From: Planktotalea arctica | GTDB lineage: Bacteria; Pseudomonadota; Alphaproteobacteria; Rhodobacterales; Rhodobacteraceae | Assembly: GCF_002105285.1 (NCBI RefSeq) | Contig: NZ_MUHR01000006.1 | Location: 310,001 to 374,000, forward strand | Direction of reading: 5' to 3' | Length of the DNA stretch: 64,000 bases | In this document: positions 7,746-18,259 of the stretch, in pieces | Numbering within the stretch: position 1 is the stretch's first letter | Layout of the letters: every line of letters begins with the position of its first letter | Notes under the pieces: model-generated | What the model saw: only the letters and a program-made list of their open reading frames with translations | What the model was told of the DNA's origin: nothing | Database searches by the model: none | Translations under genes and position numbers: made by a program

Positions 7746-8909
7746 ATGACAGAGATGGTGTATGGTAACCTTCCCGTGCGGGATGGCGAACCGGTGCTTC
7801 CGAAATGGTGGCGCACGGTAGACAGATGGTCGATGTCCTGTATTCTCATCCTCTTCGGGATCGGGATTTTGCTTGGCCTTGCCGCGTCTCCCCCCTTGGC
7901 GGCAAAGAACGGTTTCGAACCTTTTCACTACGTGCAGCGACAGGCCTTTTTCGGTGGGCTTGCCTTGACCGCGATGCTGATCACCTCGATGCTTAGCCCG
8001 GTTGTCGTGCGCAGATTGGCCGTGCTCGGTTTTATTGCCGCGTTCATCGCGCTGGTTTTTCTACCCTTCTTTGGTACGGACTTCGGCAAGGGAGCGACGC
8101 GTTGGTATTCGTTGGGCTTCGCCTCTGTGCAGCCTTCAGAATTTCTCAAGCCCGGTTTCATTATTGTTGCAGCTTGGATGATGGCCGCGTCGCAAGAGGT
8201 GGCGGGCCCTCCGGGGCGGCTTTGGTCATTCATGCTCATGGTGACGATCGTTCTTATTCTTGCGATGCAGCCCGATTTCGGGCAGGCGGCACTTATTTTG
8301 TTTGGCTGGGGCGTGATGTATTTCGTTGCAGGCGCGCCAATGCTGCTGCTTTTGGGGATGGCGGGCCTGGTCGTGCTGGGCGGTATGATCGCTTATAACA
8401 ACTCCGATCACTTCGCGCGCCGCATCGACGGGTTTCTGTCTACGGACGTGGATCCCACGACGCAGCTTGGTTATGCCACCAATGCCATCCGCGAGGGCGG
8501 TTTCTTTGGCGTTGGCGTGGGCGAGGGTGAAGTCAAATGGTCGCTCCCTGATGCGCATACCGATTTCATTATTGCGGTCGCGGCGGAAGAATACGGGCTC
8601 TTTCTGGTTCTCTGCATTATCGCGGTCTACGCGAGCATTATCGTGCGTTCGCTTTTACGCCTGATGCGCGAGCGCGATCCGTTCATTCGCCTTGCGGGCA
8701 CGGGCCTTGCCTGCATGTTCGCGGTTCAGGCGATGATCAATATGGGCGTTGCCGTGCGCTTGCTGCCTGCAAAGGGCATGACGCTGCCCTTCGTGAGTTA
8801 CGGTGGCTCTTCTCTAATCGCGGGGGGGATTGCGGTTGGTATGCTTTTGGCCTTTACCCGCACGCGGCCACAGGGCCAAATCGGGGACCTGCTTCGAGGA
8901 CGAAACTGA
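7746..8909 (+). CDS. ftsW: Probable peptidoglycan glycosyltransferase FtsW
   Basis: A 387-residue SEDS-family protein with about ten membrane segments. SEDS signatures are clear: [13 protein letters not shown] followed by [18 protein letters not shown], and [11 protein letters not shown] near the C-terminus. FtsW polymerises glycan strands from lipid II at the division septum together with a class B penicillin-binding protein. Its position before murG and murC separates it from the elongation paralogue RodA. An alternative ATG three codons in is possible, and neither start has a strong ribosome-binding site. The gene starts the local cluster; murD, which usually precedes it, is absent. Confidence 0.95.
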   Translation: MTEMVYGNLPVRDGEPVLPKWWRTVDRWSMSCILILFGIGILLGLAASPPLAAKNGFEPFHYVQRQAFFGGLALTAMLITSMLSPVVVRRLAVLGFIAAFIALVFLPFFGTDFGKGATRWYSLGFASVQPSEFLKPGFIIVAAWMMAASQEVAGPPGRLWSFMLMVTIVLILAMQPDFGQAALILFGWGVMYFVAGAPMLLLLGMAGLVVLGGMIAYNNSDHFARRIDGFLSTDVDPTTQLGYATNAIREGGFFGVGVGEGEVKWSLPDAHTDFIIAVAAEEYGLFLVLCIIAVYASIIVRSLLRLMRERDPFIRLAGTGLACMFAVQAMINMGVAVRLLPAKGMTLPFVSYGGSSLIAGGIAVGMLLAFTRTRPQGQIGDLLRGRN

Positions 8910-10009
8910 TGAGTGATAAAACGCCGCTACTGGTTATCGCGGCAGGGGGCACGGGTGGACACATGTTTCCCGCGCAGGCGTTGGCAGAGAGCATGTTGCG
9001 CAAAGGCTGGCGCGTCAAGCTGAGCACCGATGCGCGCGGCGCGCGCTACACGGGCGGTTTCCCCCATACGGTCGAGATCGAGCAAATCGCCAGTGCAACT
9101 TTCGCGCGCGGTGGGCTTTTGGCAAAGCTGGCCGTCGCCCCGCGCATTGCGGGCGGTGTGATCCGCTCTATCTTCAAGATGCTCGGGGACAGGCCTGACG
9201 TGGTCGTCGGCTTTGGCGGCTACCCGTCCATTCCTGCACTCGCCGCCGCCACGATCCTGCGCTGCCCGCGGATGCTTCATGAGCAAAACGGCGTGCTGGG
9301 CCGCGTCAATCAGGTGTTTGCCAAACGGGTCGATGCAATTGCTTGCGGCACTTGGCCAACCACTCTGCCCGAAGGGGTGACGGGCATTCACACGGGCAAT
9401 CCTGTGCGCGCAAGCGTGCTTGATCGCGCTGGCGCTGGCTATATTCCCCCCGGCGACTACCCCATGAGCCTTTTGGTCATGGGCGGCTCGCAAGGCGCGC
9501 GTATCCTCTCCGATGTGGTGCCTCCTGCGATTGCGGCATTGCCGATGGACATGCTGCGCAATCTACGCGTTAGCCATCAAGCGCGCGACGAGGACGGGCA
9601 ACGCGTTGCAGACTTTTACGCAGAGCACGGCATCAACGCCGATGTGCAGCCCTTCTTTCATGACGTGCCCAACCGTATGAGCGAGGCGCAATTGGTGATC
9701 AGCCGCGCGGGCGCTTCCTCGGTCGCAGACATTTCTGTGATTGGTCGCCCCTCTATTTTGATCCCCTTTGCCGCGGCCACCAGCGATCATCAATCCGCCA
9801 ATGCGCGCGGCTTGACCGAAGCGGGCGGCGCGATCCTCATGCCGGAATCCAGCTTCAGCCCCGGCGCGCTTACAGAGCAATTGATGCTGGTGTTAAGCAA
9901 CGAGCAGGGCGCAAGCATGATGTCGCAGGCGGCCCTTAGCTGCGGGAAACCCGATGCCACACAACAACTTGTCGCGCTGGTAGAACACCTTGCGGCATCC
10001 AAGACTTAA
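8909..10009 (+). CDS. murG: UDP-N-acetylglucosamine transferase MurG
   Basis: A 366-residue GT-B glycosyltransferase that adds GlcNAc to lipid I to make lipid II on the cytoplasmic face of the membrane. The N-terminal acceptor loop [10 protein letters not shown], the second glycine loop [18 protein letters not shown], the donor-site GGSQGA and the [10 protein letters not shown] segment are all present. It overlaps ftsW by one base (TGATG), with GAGGACG as ribosome-binding site, so the two are translationally coupled. Confidence 0.97.
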   Translation: MSDKTPLLVIAAGGTGGHMFPAQALAESMLRKGWRVKLSTDARGARYTGGFPHTVEIEQIASATFARGGLLAKLAVAPRIAGGVIRSIFKMLGDRPDVVVGFGGYPSIPALAAATILRCPRMLHEQNGVLGRVNQVFAKRVDAIACGTWPTTLPEGVTGIHTGNPVRASVLDRAGAGYIPPGDYPMSLLVMGGSQGARILSDVVPPAIAALPMDMLRNLRVSHQARDEDGQRVADFYAEHGINADVQPFFHDVPNRMSEAQLVISRAGASSVADISVIGRPSILIPFAAATSDHQSANARGLTEAGGAILMPESSFSPGALTEQLMLVLSNEQGASMMSQAALSCGKPDATQQLVALVEHLAASKT

Positions 10010-10024
10010 CGGAAAGGCCTCACC

Positions 10025-11440
10025 ATGAACGCAGCCCTCTCGATGAGCCCGCCCACAAAATTGCCCGGCGATGTCGGCCCGATCCATTTCGTCGGCATTG
10101 GCGGTATTGGTATGTCAGGGATTGCCGAAGTGCTGCTGAACCATGGCTATGTGGTGCAGGGCTCTGATTTGAAAAAGACGCCGATCACCGATCGCTTGGA
10201 GAAGCTGGGCGGACATATTTTTATCGGGCAGAGAGCCGGAAATCTTGAAAGCGCAGAAGTTGTCGTGATTTCCTCGGCGATCAAACCGGGCAATCCTGAA
10301 CTGGACGAGGCCCGCGTGCGCGGCCTTCCCGTGGTGCGCCGCGCGGAAATGCTGGCGGAATTGATGCGCCTGAAACTCAATATCGCGGTGGCTGGCACGC
10401 ATGGCAAAACGACGACCACCACAATGGTGGCGACCCTGCTCGATGCGGGTAACTTCGATCCGACCGTGGTGAATGGCGGCATCATCCACGCCTACGGCTC
10501 TAACGCGCGCATGGGGCAGGGCGAGTGGATGGTGGTCGAAGCCGACGAGAGCGATGGCACCTTCAATCGTTTGCCTGCGACCATCGCCATCGTCACCAAC
10601 ATCGACCCCGAGCATATGGAGCATTGGGGCACAGAGGAAAACCTGCATAAGGGCTTCCTCGATTTTGTATCAAATATCCCCTTCTACGGTGTTGCGATTT
10701 GCTGCACCGATGACGCGGATGTGCAGACGCTTGTGGGCAAGCTGACGGACCGGCGGGTCATCACCTATGGTTTCAACGCGCAGGCCGATGTGCGCGCCAC
10801 CGGCCTACACTACAAAGGCGGCGTCGCGCAGTTCGACATCCATTTGCAAAACGAGGATCAGGTGATCACGGGCTGCTCTTTGCCGATGCCTGGCGATCAC
10901 AACGTCTCCAATGCTTTGTCGGCGGTTGCTGTGGCGCGCCACCTTGGCATGTCAGGCGATGAAATCCGCACCGCGCTTGCTGCGTTTGGCGGGGTGAACC
11001 GGCGCTTTACCAAGGTTGGCGAAGTGGACGGCGTGACTATTATCGACGATTACGGCCATCATCCGACCGAGATTGCCGCCGTGCTGAAAGCGGCGCGTCA
11101 ATCGTCCGAGGGTCGCATTATCGCGATCCACCAGCCGCACCGCTACACGCGATTGCACCACCACTTCGAGGATTTCTGCGCCTGCTTCAACGAGGCGGAC
11201 GTGGTTGCGATTACCGAAATCTATGCCGCGGGCGAAGAGCCCATCGAGGGCGCATCGCGCGATGATCTGGTCGCGGGCCTGATCCGCCACGGCCACCGCC
11301 ACGTGCGCGCGATCACCGCGCAGGACGATTTGACGAAGCTGGTGAAAGAGCAAGCGCAACCCGGCGATATGGTCGTCTGCCTTGGCGCAGGTACGATTTC
11401 CGCTTGGGCGAATGAATTGCCCGAAAAACTCAAAGCATGA
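10025..11440 (+). CDS. murC: UDP-N-acetylmuramate--L-alanine ligase MurC
   Basis: A 471-residue Mur ligase that adds L-alanine to UDP-MurNAc using ATP. The N-terminal [11 protein letters not shown] loop binds the UDP-sugar, AGTHGKTT (residues 123-130) is the ATP-binding P-loop, EADESDGTF and [10 protein letters not shown] follow in the central domain, and [10 protein letters not shown] marks the C-terminal domain. GGAAAGGC precedes the ATG. It overlaps the first DUF2484 gene by ATGA, continuing a tightly packed operon. Confidence 0.97.
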   Translation: MNAALSMSPPTKLPGDVGPIHFVGIGGIGMSGIAEVLLNHGYVVQGSDLKKTPITDRLEKLGGHIFIGQRAGNLESAEVVVISSAIKPGNPELDEARVRGLPVVRRAEMLAELMRLKLNIAVAGTHGKTTTTTMVATLLDAGNFDPTVVNGGIIHAYGSNARMGQGEWMVVEADESDGTFNRLPATIAIVTNIDPEHMEHWGTEENLHKGFLDFVSNIPFYGVAICCTDDADVQTLVGKLTDRRVITYGFNAQADVRATGLHYKGGVAQFDIHLQNEDQVITGCSLPMPGDHNVSNALSAVAVARHLGMSGDEIRTALAAFGGVNRRFTKVGEVDGVTIIDDYGHHPTEIAAVLKAARQSSEGRIIAIHQPHRYTRLHHHFEDFCACFNEADVVAITEIYAAGEEPIEGASRDDLVAGLIRHGHRHVRAITAQDDLTKLVKEQAQPGDMVVCLGAGTISAWANELPEKLKA

Positions 11441-11691
11441 GCGCCTCGCTTTTGATCGGTGCGATCTATGTGATCTGCGCCGCTATTGTCGCTATGTTGC
11501 CGATCCGCCGGCAATTCTGGCCTGCGGGAATAATGCTTCTTGCAGCGCCGCTGCTACTGGGTTTCATCGGCTATCAACATGGCTGGATCTGGTTCTTCCT
11601 TGGCATGGCCGCATTCATGTCGATGTTTCGCAACCCATTGCAGTTCCTGTGGCGGGTTGCGCGCGGCGAGCGGCCAGAGCTCCCAAAATGA
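11437..11691 (+). CDS. DUF2484-like small membrane protein, copy 1
   Basis: An 84-residue protein with three predicted membrane helices and a basic C-terminal tail. It overlaps murC and the next gene by ATGA at both ends, so it is locked into the cell-wall operon. Its sequence parallels the next gene: [37 protein letters not shown] and [20 protein letters not shown] align without gaps. DUF2484 proteins are known from this position in Rhodobacterales genomes; their function has not been described to my knowledge. The location suggests a role in envelope or septum assembly, which is inference. Confidence 0.8.
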   Translation: MSASLLIGAIYVICAAIVAMLPIRRQFWPAGIMLLAAPLLLGFIGYQHGWIWFFLGMAAFMSMFRNPLQFLWRVARGERPELPK

Positions 11692-11933
11692 GCAGCTCTC
11701 TGGTTCTGGCGCTGCTCTGGCTGGTGCTGGCCAATGTCATTGCGATGTTCCCCTCCAAAGATCATCACTGGCGCAACGCCTATGTGCTGATCGGGGTGGG
11801 CATCCCTTTGCTGGGATGGGTCTGGTTGCAAAACGGACCTTGGGTGGCCTTTATCGTCTTGATTGCGGCAATGAGTATCCTGCGCTGGCCGGTTATTTAT
11901 CTGGTGAAGTGGGTTAAGAGCTTGGTGCGTTAG
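11688..11933 (+). CDS. DUF2484-like small membrane protein, copy 2
   Basis: An 81-residue membrane protein starting at an ATG within the ATGA overlap with the preceding copy. It has about three hydrophobic helices, a conserved SKDHHWRNAYV loop and a basic C-terminal end KWVKSLVR. It is paralogous to the gene before it and most likely arose by tandem duplication. The two may form a heteromeric pair. A gap of 120 bases with no clear terminator separates it from murB. Confidence 0.82.
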   Translation: MSSSLVLALLWLVLANVIAMFPSKDHHWRNAYVLIGVGIPLLGWVWLQNGPWVAFIVLIAAMSILRWPVIYLVKWVKSLVR

Positions 11934-12053
11934 GCCATGATCTATTGGTTTTTGTGCGGGTGGTTTTGAGGCGAGGCTGTTTTCGTCGTGGATCTCTTTT
12001 CAAAATGAAGCCTGACCTTTAGACGTGGTAAAACCCAGAAAAACGAGCATCCC

Positions 12054-12983
12054 ATGACCGACTTTTCACATATTCGCGGCAAAATCACGATGGACCGCCC
12101 TTTGGCTGATCTTACATGGCTGCGTGTGGGCGGGCCTGCGGAAATGTTTTTTCAGCCTGCTGATAAGGACGACCTTCAATCTTTTCTTAAAGCATTGCCG
12201 CTAGACACACCTGTGTTTGCGATGGGCGTTGGTTCGAACCTGATTGTGCGCGATGGTGGTTTAAAGGGTGCGGTAATCCGCATGGGGCGCGGATTTAACC
12301 ATATTGAGGTGCATGGCGACACCCTGCGCGTGGGCGCGGCGGCGCTGGATTCGCATGTGGCGCGCAAGGCGGCGGATGCGGGTTTGGATTTGACGTTTTT
12401 GCGTACCATTCCGGGTGCGATCGGCGGCGCGGTGCGGATGAATGCCGGCTGCTACGGTAGTTATGTTGCGGATCACTTTGTTGAGGCAACGGCGATCACG
12501 CGCGCGGGCGACGAGGTGCTTATAGGCGCCGATGAGCTACAGTTCGCCTATCGCCAGAGCACTCTGCCCGAGGGCTATGTGCTGACCGAAGTGGTGCTAA
12601 GGGCTGCAAGCGGCGATCCCGAGACGCTTCATGAACAAATGGAGCAGCAGCTGCGCAAGCGCGATGAAACGCAGCCCACCAAGGAGCGCACAGCAGGCTC
12701 CACGTTTCGCAATCCGGCAGGATTTTCTTCGACGGGGCAGGCGGATGATACTCATGACCTTAAAGCTTGGAAGGTCATCGACGCGGCTGGAATGCGCGGC
12801 GCTACCCTTGGGGGTGCGCAAATGAGCACCAAACATCCGAACTTTTTGATCAACGCCGGTGGCGCAACCGCTGCGGATTTGGAAGGTCTTGGCGAATTGG
12901 TGCGAAAAAAGGTTTTCCAAACACAATCAATAGAGTTACACTGGGAAGTGTTGAGGATCGGCGAACCGGTCCCGCAAAAATAA
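12054..12983 (+). CDS. murB: UDP-N-acetylenolpyruvoylglucosamine reductase MurB
   Basis: A 309-residue FAD enzyme that reduces UDP-GlcNAc-enolpyruvate to UDP-MurNAc with NADPH. FAD-binding motifs [10 protein letters not shown] and [12 protein letters not shown] are present, then [17 protein letters not shown], and the catalytic serine in AGSTFRNP (Ser216). A C-terminal glutamate of the type used for proton donation lies in QSIELHWEV. The length fits the type I or II alphaproteobacterial enzyme. The 120-base upstream gap may carry its own promoter, although none is obvious. Confidence 0.96.
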   Translation: MTDFSHIRGKITMDRPLADLTWLRVGGPAEMFFQPADKDDLQSFLKALPLDTPVFAMGVGSNLIVRDGGLKGAVIRMGRGFNHIEVHGDTLRVGAAALDSHVARKAADAGLDLTFLRTIPGAIGGAVRMNAGCYGSYVADHFVEATAITRAGDEVLIGADELQFAYRQSTLPEGYVLTEVVLRAASGDPETLHEQMEQQLRKRDETQPTKERTAGSTFRNPAGFSSTGQADDTHDLKAWKVIDAAGMRGATLGGAQMSTKHPNFLINAGGATAADLEGLGELVRKKVFQTQSIELHWEVLRIGEPVPQK

Positions 12984-13060
12984 GGGAGCCCGACAAACGG
13001 GGCCCGCAGGTGGTAAAAAGGGCAAAAGCCCTTAACTAGTATTCGAGGCACGCGTTGGGA

Positions 13061-13975
13061 ATGTCGAGCAGGCACCCCCGCACTGTGGCTGTTTTGATGG
13101 GCGGACCTTCGGCTGAACGCGAAGTTTCTTTGTCCTCTGGGCGCGCATGCGCAGCAGCTTTGCGGGAACATGGCTATAAGGTTGTAGAGATTGATGCGGG
13201 CGCCGATGTGGCGGCCCGCCTGATCGGACTTGCGCCGGATGTCGCATTCAACGCGCTGCATGGCCGCTGGGGCGAAGATGGCTGTATTCAGGGTCTGCTT
13301 GAGTGGTTACAAATCCCCTACACCCATTCGGGCGTCCTGGCTTCGGCACTTGCGATGGACAAGCAGCGCACCAAGGACGTGTTTCGCGCGGCGGGACTGC
13401 CGGTTGTAAAAAGCGTTATTGCCCCCGCAAAAGACGTGCGCGAGCGCCATGTGATGGATGCGCCCTATGTGGTGAAGCCGAACAACGAGGGGTCCTCGGT
13501 GGGCGTCTATCTGGTGAACGAGGCCGCGAACGGCCCGCCCCAGCTCGCCGATGATATGCCCGAATTCGTGATGGTCGAAGCCTTCGCCCCCGGGCGAGAA
13601 TTAACCACGACCGTGATCCATGATCGCCCCTTGACCGTGACGGATATCCTGACCGAGGGCTGGTATGATTATGACGCCAAATACACAGTTGGCGGATCGC
13701 ACCATATCGTGCCTGCGGATATACCGCGCGATATCTGGGATGCCTGCATGGACTATGCAGTGCGCGCCCATGACGTGCTTGGATGCCGCGGCGTGACGCG
13801 CACGGATTTTCGCTGGGATGAAAGCCGCGGTCTTGACGGTTTGATCTTGCTTGAAACCAACACGCAGCCCGGTATGACACCGACCTCTCTTTCGCCCGAA
13901 CAGGCGCTGGCCGTCGGTATGGATTTCCCTGCGTTCTGCGCGTGGATGGTGGAGGATGCCTCATGCAACCGCTAA
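13061..13975 (+). CDS. ddl: D-alanine--D-alanine ligase
   Basis: A 304-residue ATP-grasp ligase that makes the D-Ala-D-Ala dipeptide of peptidoglycan. VLMGGPSAEREVS opens the protein, HGRWGEDGCIQG and YTHSG follow in the N-terminal domain, PYVVKPNNEGSSVGV is the ATP-grasp lysine region, and LLETNTQPGMTPTSL carries the metal-binding residues. GAGG at 13045-13048 is better spaced for a TTG at 13055, two codons upstream, so that start is a real alternative to the ATG used here. It overlaps ftsQ by 13 bases. Confidence 0.95.
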   Translation: MSSRHPRTVAVLMGGPSAEREVSLSSGRACAAALREHGYKVVEIDAGADVAARLIGLAPDVAFNALHGRWGEDGCIQGLLEWLQIPYTHSGVLASALAMDKQRTKDVFRAAGLPVVKSVIAPAKDVRERHVMDAPYVVKPNNEGSSVGVYLVNEAANGPPQLADDMPEFVMVEAFAPGRELTTTVIHDRPLTVTDILTEGWYDYDAKYTVGGSHHIVPADIPRDIWDACMDYAVRAHDVLGCRGVTRTDFRWDESRGLDGLILLETNTQPGMTPTSLSPEQALAVGMDFPAFCAWMVEDASCNR

Positions 13976-14892
13976 GCGCACATAGACCAGCCGGTCAGGG
14001 CGCACGTGTGCTGAACCGTGCCAGCAAACGTAGAGCTGATCCCGCACCCTCGCGCTGGTCCTACCGTTTCCAGCGGCTCATGCTGACGCCGTTGTTTCGT
14101 TTTTCCTTGCGCGTAGGCTTGCCGTTTGCGCTGACTTGCTCGCTCGGTCTGGTCTATTTTTCCGATACCCAGCGCCGCGCCGCGTTTCAGGACGTGTTGA
14201 TCCAGATGCGCTCGAGTATCGAAGAGCGGCCCGAATTCATGGTCAATCTGATGGAAGTGGAGGGCGCGAGCGAAGAAGTGTCCAGCGCGATCCATGAGAT
14301 TGTTTCGATCGCTTTTCCCGTCAGCTCGTTCGATATCGAACTGTCGGATGTGCAAAAGACGGTGCAAAGCCTGAATCCGGTGCGCAGCGTTGATGTGCGT
14401 TTGCAGCCGGGCGGTGTCCTTGGAATCAAAGTGGACGAACGTACGACGGCCGCCTTGTGGCGCACCCATGATGGATTGTTCCGCATTGACGCAGAAGGCG
14501 TTTACATCGGCATCGCGCTGGAGCGCTCCGATCATCCGGAGTTGCCGATCCTTGCAGGGGTTGGCGCAGATCTTGTCGTTGCAGAGGCACAGGCCTTGAT
14601 GCGCGCCGCCGCGCCCCTTGGTGCGCGCGTCAAAGGCCTTGTGCGCATGGGCGAGCGGCGATGGGATCTGGTTCTGGACCGGGATCAGCGGATCATGTTG
14701 CCCGCAAGCGGTGCGATTGGCGCACTCGAACGCGTGATCGCGCTGGACCAGGTGCAAGATGTCCTGGAGCGGGATCTGGCGCGCGTGGATATGCGTTTGC
14801 CCCAGCGCCCGACAATTCGAATGAACGAGAATGCCGTCAAAGAGTTATGGCGCATCAAGACGACAGCAATGGAAGTGCAAGACAATGAATGA
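13963..14892 (+). CDS. ftsQ: Cell division protein FtsQ
   Basis: A 309-residue single-pass inner-membrane division protein. A basic cytoplasmic N-terminus of about 45 residues, rich in arginine, precedes one membrane helix at about residues 48-66. The periplasmic part begins with a POTRA-like domain (FDIELSDVQKTVQSLNPVRSVDVRLQPGG), followed by the beta-domain that binds FtsB and FtsL. Identity is supported by its place between ddl and ftsA. The ATG at 13963 lies inside ddl, and the gene overlaps ftsA by eight bases. Confidence 0.93.
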   Translation: MQPLSAHRPAGQGARVLNRASKRRADPAPSRWSYRFQRLMLTPLFRFSLRVGLPFALTCSLGLVYFSDTQRRAAFQDVLIQMRSSIEERPEFMVNLMEVEGASEEVSSAIHEIVSIAFPVSSFDIELSDVQKTVQSLNPVRSVDVRLQPGGVLGIKVDERTTAALWRTHDGLFRIDAEGVYIGIALERSDHPELPILAGVGADLVVAEAQALMRAAAPLGARVKGLVRMGERRWDLVLDRDQRIMLPASGAIGALERVIALDQVQDVLERDLARVDMRLPQRPTIRMNENAVKELWRIKTTAMEVQDNE

Positions 14893-16216
14893 CCTTTATG
14901 CCTCCCAGCGCGCAATGCGTAACATGCGAAAAGCAGCGATGCAGCGCGGTGTCGTGGCGGTGCTCGATGTGGGCAGCTCCAAAATCGTCTGCCTTGTTTT
15001 GCGCTTCGACGGGTCTGAAAAGATAAGTGAAACTGAAGGCGTTAATTCAATGGCCGGGCAGACCGGGTTTCGCGTGATTGGCGCAGCGACGACGCGCTCG
15101 CGCGGGGTGCGGTTCGGCGAAATCAGCGCCATGTCCGAAACCGAGCGCGCCATTCGCACAGCGCTGCAATCGGCGCAAAAGATGGCGCAAATTCGCGTAG
15201 ATCACGTTATCGCGTGTTTCTCCGGCGCGGAGCCGCGTTCCTACGGGGTCGATGGCGCGGTAGACATCGAAAATCAGACGGTGTCCGAGCAGGATGTAGC
15301 GCGGGTTCTATCCTCTTGCGAGGTGCCTGATTTTGGCCCCGGGCGCGAGGTGCTACATGCCCAGCCGGTGAATTTCGCGCTGGACCATCGCTCGGGCCTC
15401 GGGGATCCGCGCGGTCAGATCGGACAGCGGCTGACGACGGACATGCACATGCTGACCGTGGACGGCGCTGCGATCCAGAACCTTGCCCATTGCGTGCGCC
15501 GCTGTGATTTGGAACTCGCCGGTGTTGCCTCGTCGGCCTATGTGTCCGGCATTTCGGCGCTGGTCGAGGACGAACAAGAACTGGGCGCGGCCTGCATCGA
15601 CATGGGCGGCGGCGCTACGAGCGTGTCGATTTTCATGAAGAAACATATGATTTTCGCCGACGCGGTGCGCATGGGCGGCGATCATGTCACCTCTGATATT
15701 TCAATGGGCTTGCAAGTGCCGATGACCACTGCAGAGCGGATCAAAACGGTGAATGGCGGAGTCGTTGCCACCGGAATGGACGATCGCGACATGATTGATA
15801 CGGGTGGAGACACGGGCGATTGGGATCACGATCGCCGTCAAGTGAGCCGTGCAGAACTGATCGGTATTATGCGGCCACGTGTCGAGGAAATCCTCGAGGA
15901 CGTGCGCGCGCGCCTTGATGCGGCGGGCTTTGATCACTTGCCCAGTCAGCAGATTGTTTTGACGGGTGGGGGCAGCCAAATTCCCGGCCTTGACGGGTTG
16001 GCGAGTAAAATTCTTGGCCAGCAAGTGCGCCTTGGTCGCCCGCTGCGCGTACATGGATTACCGGGCGCGACGACAGGTCCTGGCTTTTCCAGCGCTGTGG
16101 GGCTGTGCTTGTTTGCGGCCCACCCGCAGGATGAGTGGTGGGACTTCGAAATGCTGGAAAACTATCAAGGCCGCTCCTTCAAGAGGGCGATCAAATGGTT
16201 TCGCGATAACTGGTAG
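14885..16216 (+). CDS. ftsA: Cell division protein FtsA
   Basis: A 443-residue actin-like ATPase that tethers FtsZ to the membrane. VAVLDVGSSKIVCLV is the phosphate 1 motif (residues about 24-38), CIDMGGGATSVS is phosphate 2, and VLTGGGSQIPGL is the adenosine motif. The C-terminal region YQGRSFKRAIKWFRDNW is an amphipathic membrane-targeting helix, as expected. The ATG at 14885 overlaps the ftsQ stop, with GGAAGTG upstream; an earlier in-frame ATG at 14831 lies inside ftsQ and is rejected. Confidence 0.96.
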   Translation: MNDLYASQRAMRNMRKAAMQRGVVAVLDVGSSKIVCLVLRFDGSEKISETEGVNSMAGQTGFRVIGAATTRSRGVRFGEISAMSETERAIRTALQSAQKMAQIRVDHVIACFSGAEPRSYGVDGAVDIENQTVSEQDVARVLSSCEVPDFGPGREVLHAQPVNFALDHRSGLGDPRGQIGQRLTTDMHMLTVDGAAIQNLAHCVRRCDLELAGVASSAYVSGISALVEDEQELGAACIDMGGGATSVSIFMKKHMIFADAVRMGGDHVTSDISMGLQVPMTTAERIKTVNGGVVATGMDDRDMIDTGGDTGDWDHDRRQVSRAELIGIMRPRVEEILEDVRARLDAAGFDHLPSQQIVLTGGGSQIPGLDGLASKILGQQVRLGRPLRVHGLPGATTGPGFSSAVGLCLFAAHPQDEWWDFEMLENYQGRSFKRAIKWFRDNW

Positions 16217-16457
16217 GCGCGCGCAGGGTTGCGCGCTGCAAGGTGCTGAATTCGGCGCGGATCCTGCGCCATGGCCTTGCACGTCCGCTACATCTATTCA
16301 GATTCGCTAAATGCGGCATAAATCCGCTGAAAAACCTGCACATTTTGTGGTTTTGAGCGCTTTTTTGCGTGACGATCCCGAATCGGGCGGTTACACTGGG
16401 GGGAATAGGCAAGCAAAAAGGCCCTAAATTGGGCCAGCAGATACAGGCGGACAGAGC
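16217..16457 (+). promoter_or_regulatory. ftsZ upstream region with GANTC sites and a leader hairpin
   Basis: This 241-base gap separates ftsA from ftsZ. It holds two GANTC sequences, GATTC at 16301-16305 and GAATC at 16380-16384, the second inside the imperfect palindrome CCCGAATCGGG (16377-16387). A hairpin GGCCC/GGGCC with a six-base loop lies at 16420-16435, ending 22 bases before the ATG. GANTC is the CcrM methylation target in alphaproteobacteria, and in Caulobacter methylation and GcrA act at the ftsZ promoter. The promoter itself is not identifiable by eye. Confidence 0.5.
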
Positions 16458-18089
16458 ATGACATTGAACCTCACGGTGCCCGGACAGGAAGACTTGAAGC
16501 CACGCATTACGGTGTTCGGCGTTGGCGGGGCTGGCGGAAACGCCGTCAATAACATGATCGAGAAAGAGCTGGATGGCGTTGATTTCGTCGTTGCCAATAC
16601 TGACGCGCAGGCGCTTCAGCAGTCCATGTCGCAAAGCCGGGTCCAGCTTGGTGTGAAAGTCACCGAAGGTCTTGGTGCAGGTGCGCGTGCCACTGTCGGC
16701 GCAGCCGCTGCCGAAGAAAGCATCGAGCAAATCGTTGATCATCTCGCAGGGGCGCACATGTGCTTTATCACTGCGGGAATGGGCGGTGGTACCGGTACTG
16801 GTGCTGCGCCGATCATCGCACAAGCGGCGCGCGAGCTTGGTGTATTGACCGTCGGTGTTGTGACCAAACCTTTCCAGTTCGAGGGCGCAAAGCGCATGAA
16901 GCAGGCCGAGGATGGCGTGGATGCCCTCCAGAAGGTTGTGGACACGCTGATCATCATTCCCAACCAGAACCTGTTCCGCCTTGCCAATGAAAAGACCACC
17001 TTTACCGAAGCTTTCTCGCTAGCGGATGATGTGCTTTATCAGGGCGTCAAGGGCGTCACCGACCTGATGGTACGTCCTGGCCTGATCAATCTCGACTTCG
17101 CCGACGTGCGCGCCGTCATGGACGAGATGGGCAAGGCGATGATGGGCACCGGCGAAGCTACGGGCGAGGATCGTGCGATTCAAGCGGCCGAGAAGGCCAT
17201 TGCGAACCCGCTGCTGGACGAAATTTCCCTGCGCGGTGCGAAGGGCGTTCTGATCAATATCACGGGCGGTCACGACCTCACATTGTTCGAACTCGACGAA
17301 GCGGCGAACCGCATCCGCGAGGAAGTCGATCCAGAGGCGAACATCATTGTTGGTTCCACGCTGGATACGGCTATGGAAGGTGCGATGCGCGTTTCCGTTG
17401 TTGCCACAGGCATCGATGCTGCTGTGGCGATCAACGATATGCCAGTGCCGCGCCGCTCTATGGCGCAGCCGCTCAAGCAGGCGGAGGAGCAGCCTCGCGA
17501 GGTCGCAGCTCCAGTCGCCACGCAAGAACCTGCCCTGTTCGAAGAAATGAACACGCAGCAAGCGGCCGCTTCTGAGCAGGCAGAGGATATTTTCGAGGAG
17601 GAGGCGGGTAGCTTCCAACCCGAACTCCCGAGCTTTATTGCGGACCGTGCGTACCAGCAGCAATCTGCGCGCAGACCGCTTGCAGAAGATCTGCCGCCTC
17701 CGGCCTACGAGCACCCTTCCTATGAGCCTGCGGCTCTGCACGAGCCGGAGCAAGCGAGCTATGTTGCGCCAAAGGCACCTAGCCTTGGAACACCATCCCC
17801 GGAAGCGATGGCGCGTCTTCAGGCGGCGGTTCACCGCGCTCCCGCGCAAGAGCCACAGCACCCGCCGCACACCGCTGCGAGCGAAGGCGAACGTCCGCGT
17901 TTCGGGATCAATTCACTGATCAACCGTATGACAGGTCACGGGGCAGAGGGCGGTCAAGCGCCCGCACAGCGCCAGCAACCTGCGATGCAGTCAGGCCATG
18001 CTGCACCTGCACCTCACCCTGTTGCGGAGACGGACCCGGAGCAGGAGAGAATCGAAATTCCAGCGTTCTTGCGCCGTCAAGCGAACTAA
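16458..18089 (+). CDS. ftsZ: Cell division GTPase FtsZ
   Basis: A 543-residue tubulin homologue that forms the division ring. [14 protein letters not shown] and the GTP-binding signature GGGTGTG (residues 109-115) are intact, followed by [10 protein letters not shown] and the T7-loop region [11 protein letters not shown]. After the globular core (about residue 325) comes a long linker rich in Q, P, A and E, roughly 200 residues, ending in the conserved C-terminal peptide [10 protein letters not shown] that binds FtsA. The long linker is normal for alphaproteobacteria. A terminator follows. Confidence 0.98.
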   Translation: MTLNLTVPGQEDLKPRITVFGVGGAGGNAVNNMIEKELDGVDFVVANTDAQALQQSMSQSRVQLGVKVTEGLGAGARATVGAAAAEESIEQIVDHLAGAHMCFITAGMGGGTGTGAAPIIAQAARELGVLTVGVVTKPFQFEGAKRMKQAEDGVDALQKVVDTLIIIPNQNLFRLANEKTTFTEAFSLADDVLYQGVKGVTDLMVRPGLINLDFADVRAVMDEMGKAMMGTGEATGEDRAIQAAEKAIANPLLDEISLRGAKGVLINITGGHDLTLFELDEAANRIREEVDPEANIIVGSTLDTAMEGAMRVSVVATGIDAAVAINDMPVPRRSMAQPLKQAEEQPREVAAPVATQEPALFEEMNTQQAAASEQAEDIFEEEAGSFQPELPSFIADRAYQQQSARRPLAEDLPPPAYEHPSYEPAALHEPEQASYVAPKAPSLGTPSPEAMARLQAAVHRAPAQEPQHPPHTAASEGERPRFGINSLINRMTGHGAEGGQAPAQRQQPAMQSGHAAPAPHPVAETDPEQERIEIPAFLRRQAN

Positions 18090-18111
18090 AGCACTTACAT
18101 CTACGTTGAAG

Positions 18112-18139
18112 AAGGGGCGCTGGCAGGCGTCCCTTTTTT
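18112..18139 (+). terminator. Rho-independent terminator after ftsZ
   Basis: GGGGCGC (18114-18120) pairs with GCGTCCC (18127-18133), including one G-T pair, around a six-base loop. Six T residues follow at 18134-18139. It lies 22 bases after the ftsZ stop and should separate ftsZ from lpxC. Confidence 0.85.
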
Positions 18140-18259
18140 CGTTTATATGCAGAACATTAGCCTGCACCAAAGGAGTGGCGAGCAATATACCGCCGACCCT
18201 ATGCACGGGCATGTTTCAGACCGTTACAAAGTTTGAGTTGAGGCATTTCATGCTGGGCG

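Noticed and set aside
12231-12242. GGTTCGAACC resembling a tRNA T-loop
   Set aside because: It encodes part of the conserved VGSNLIV motif of MurB, and no acceptor or anticodon stem surrounds it.
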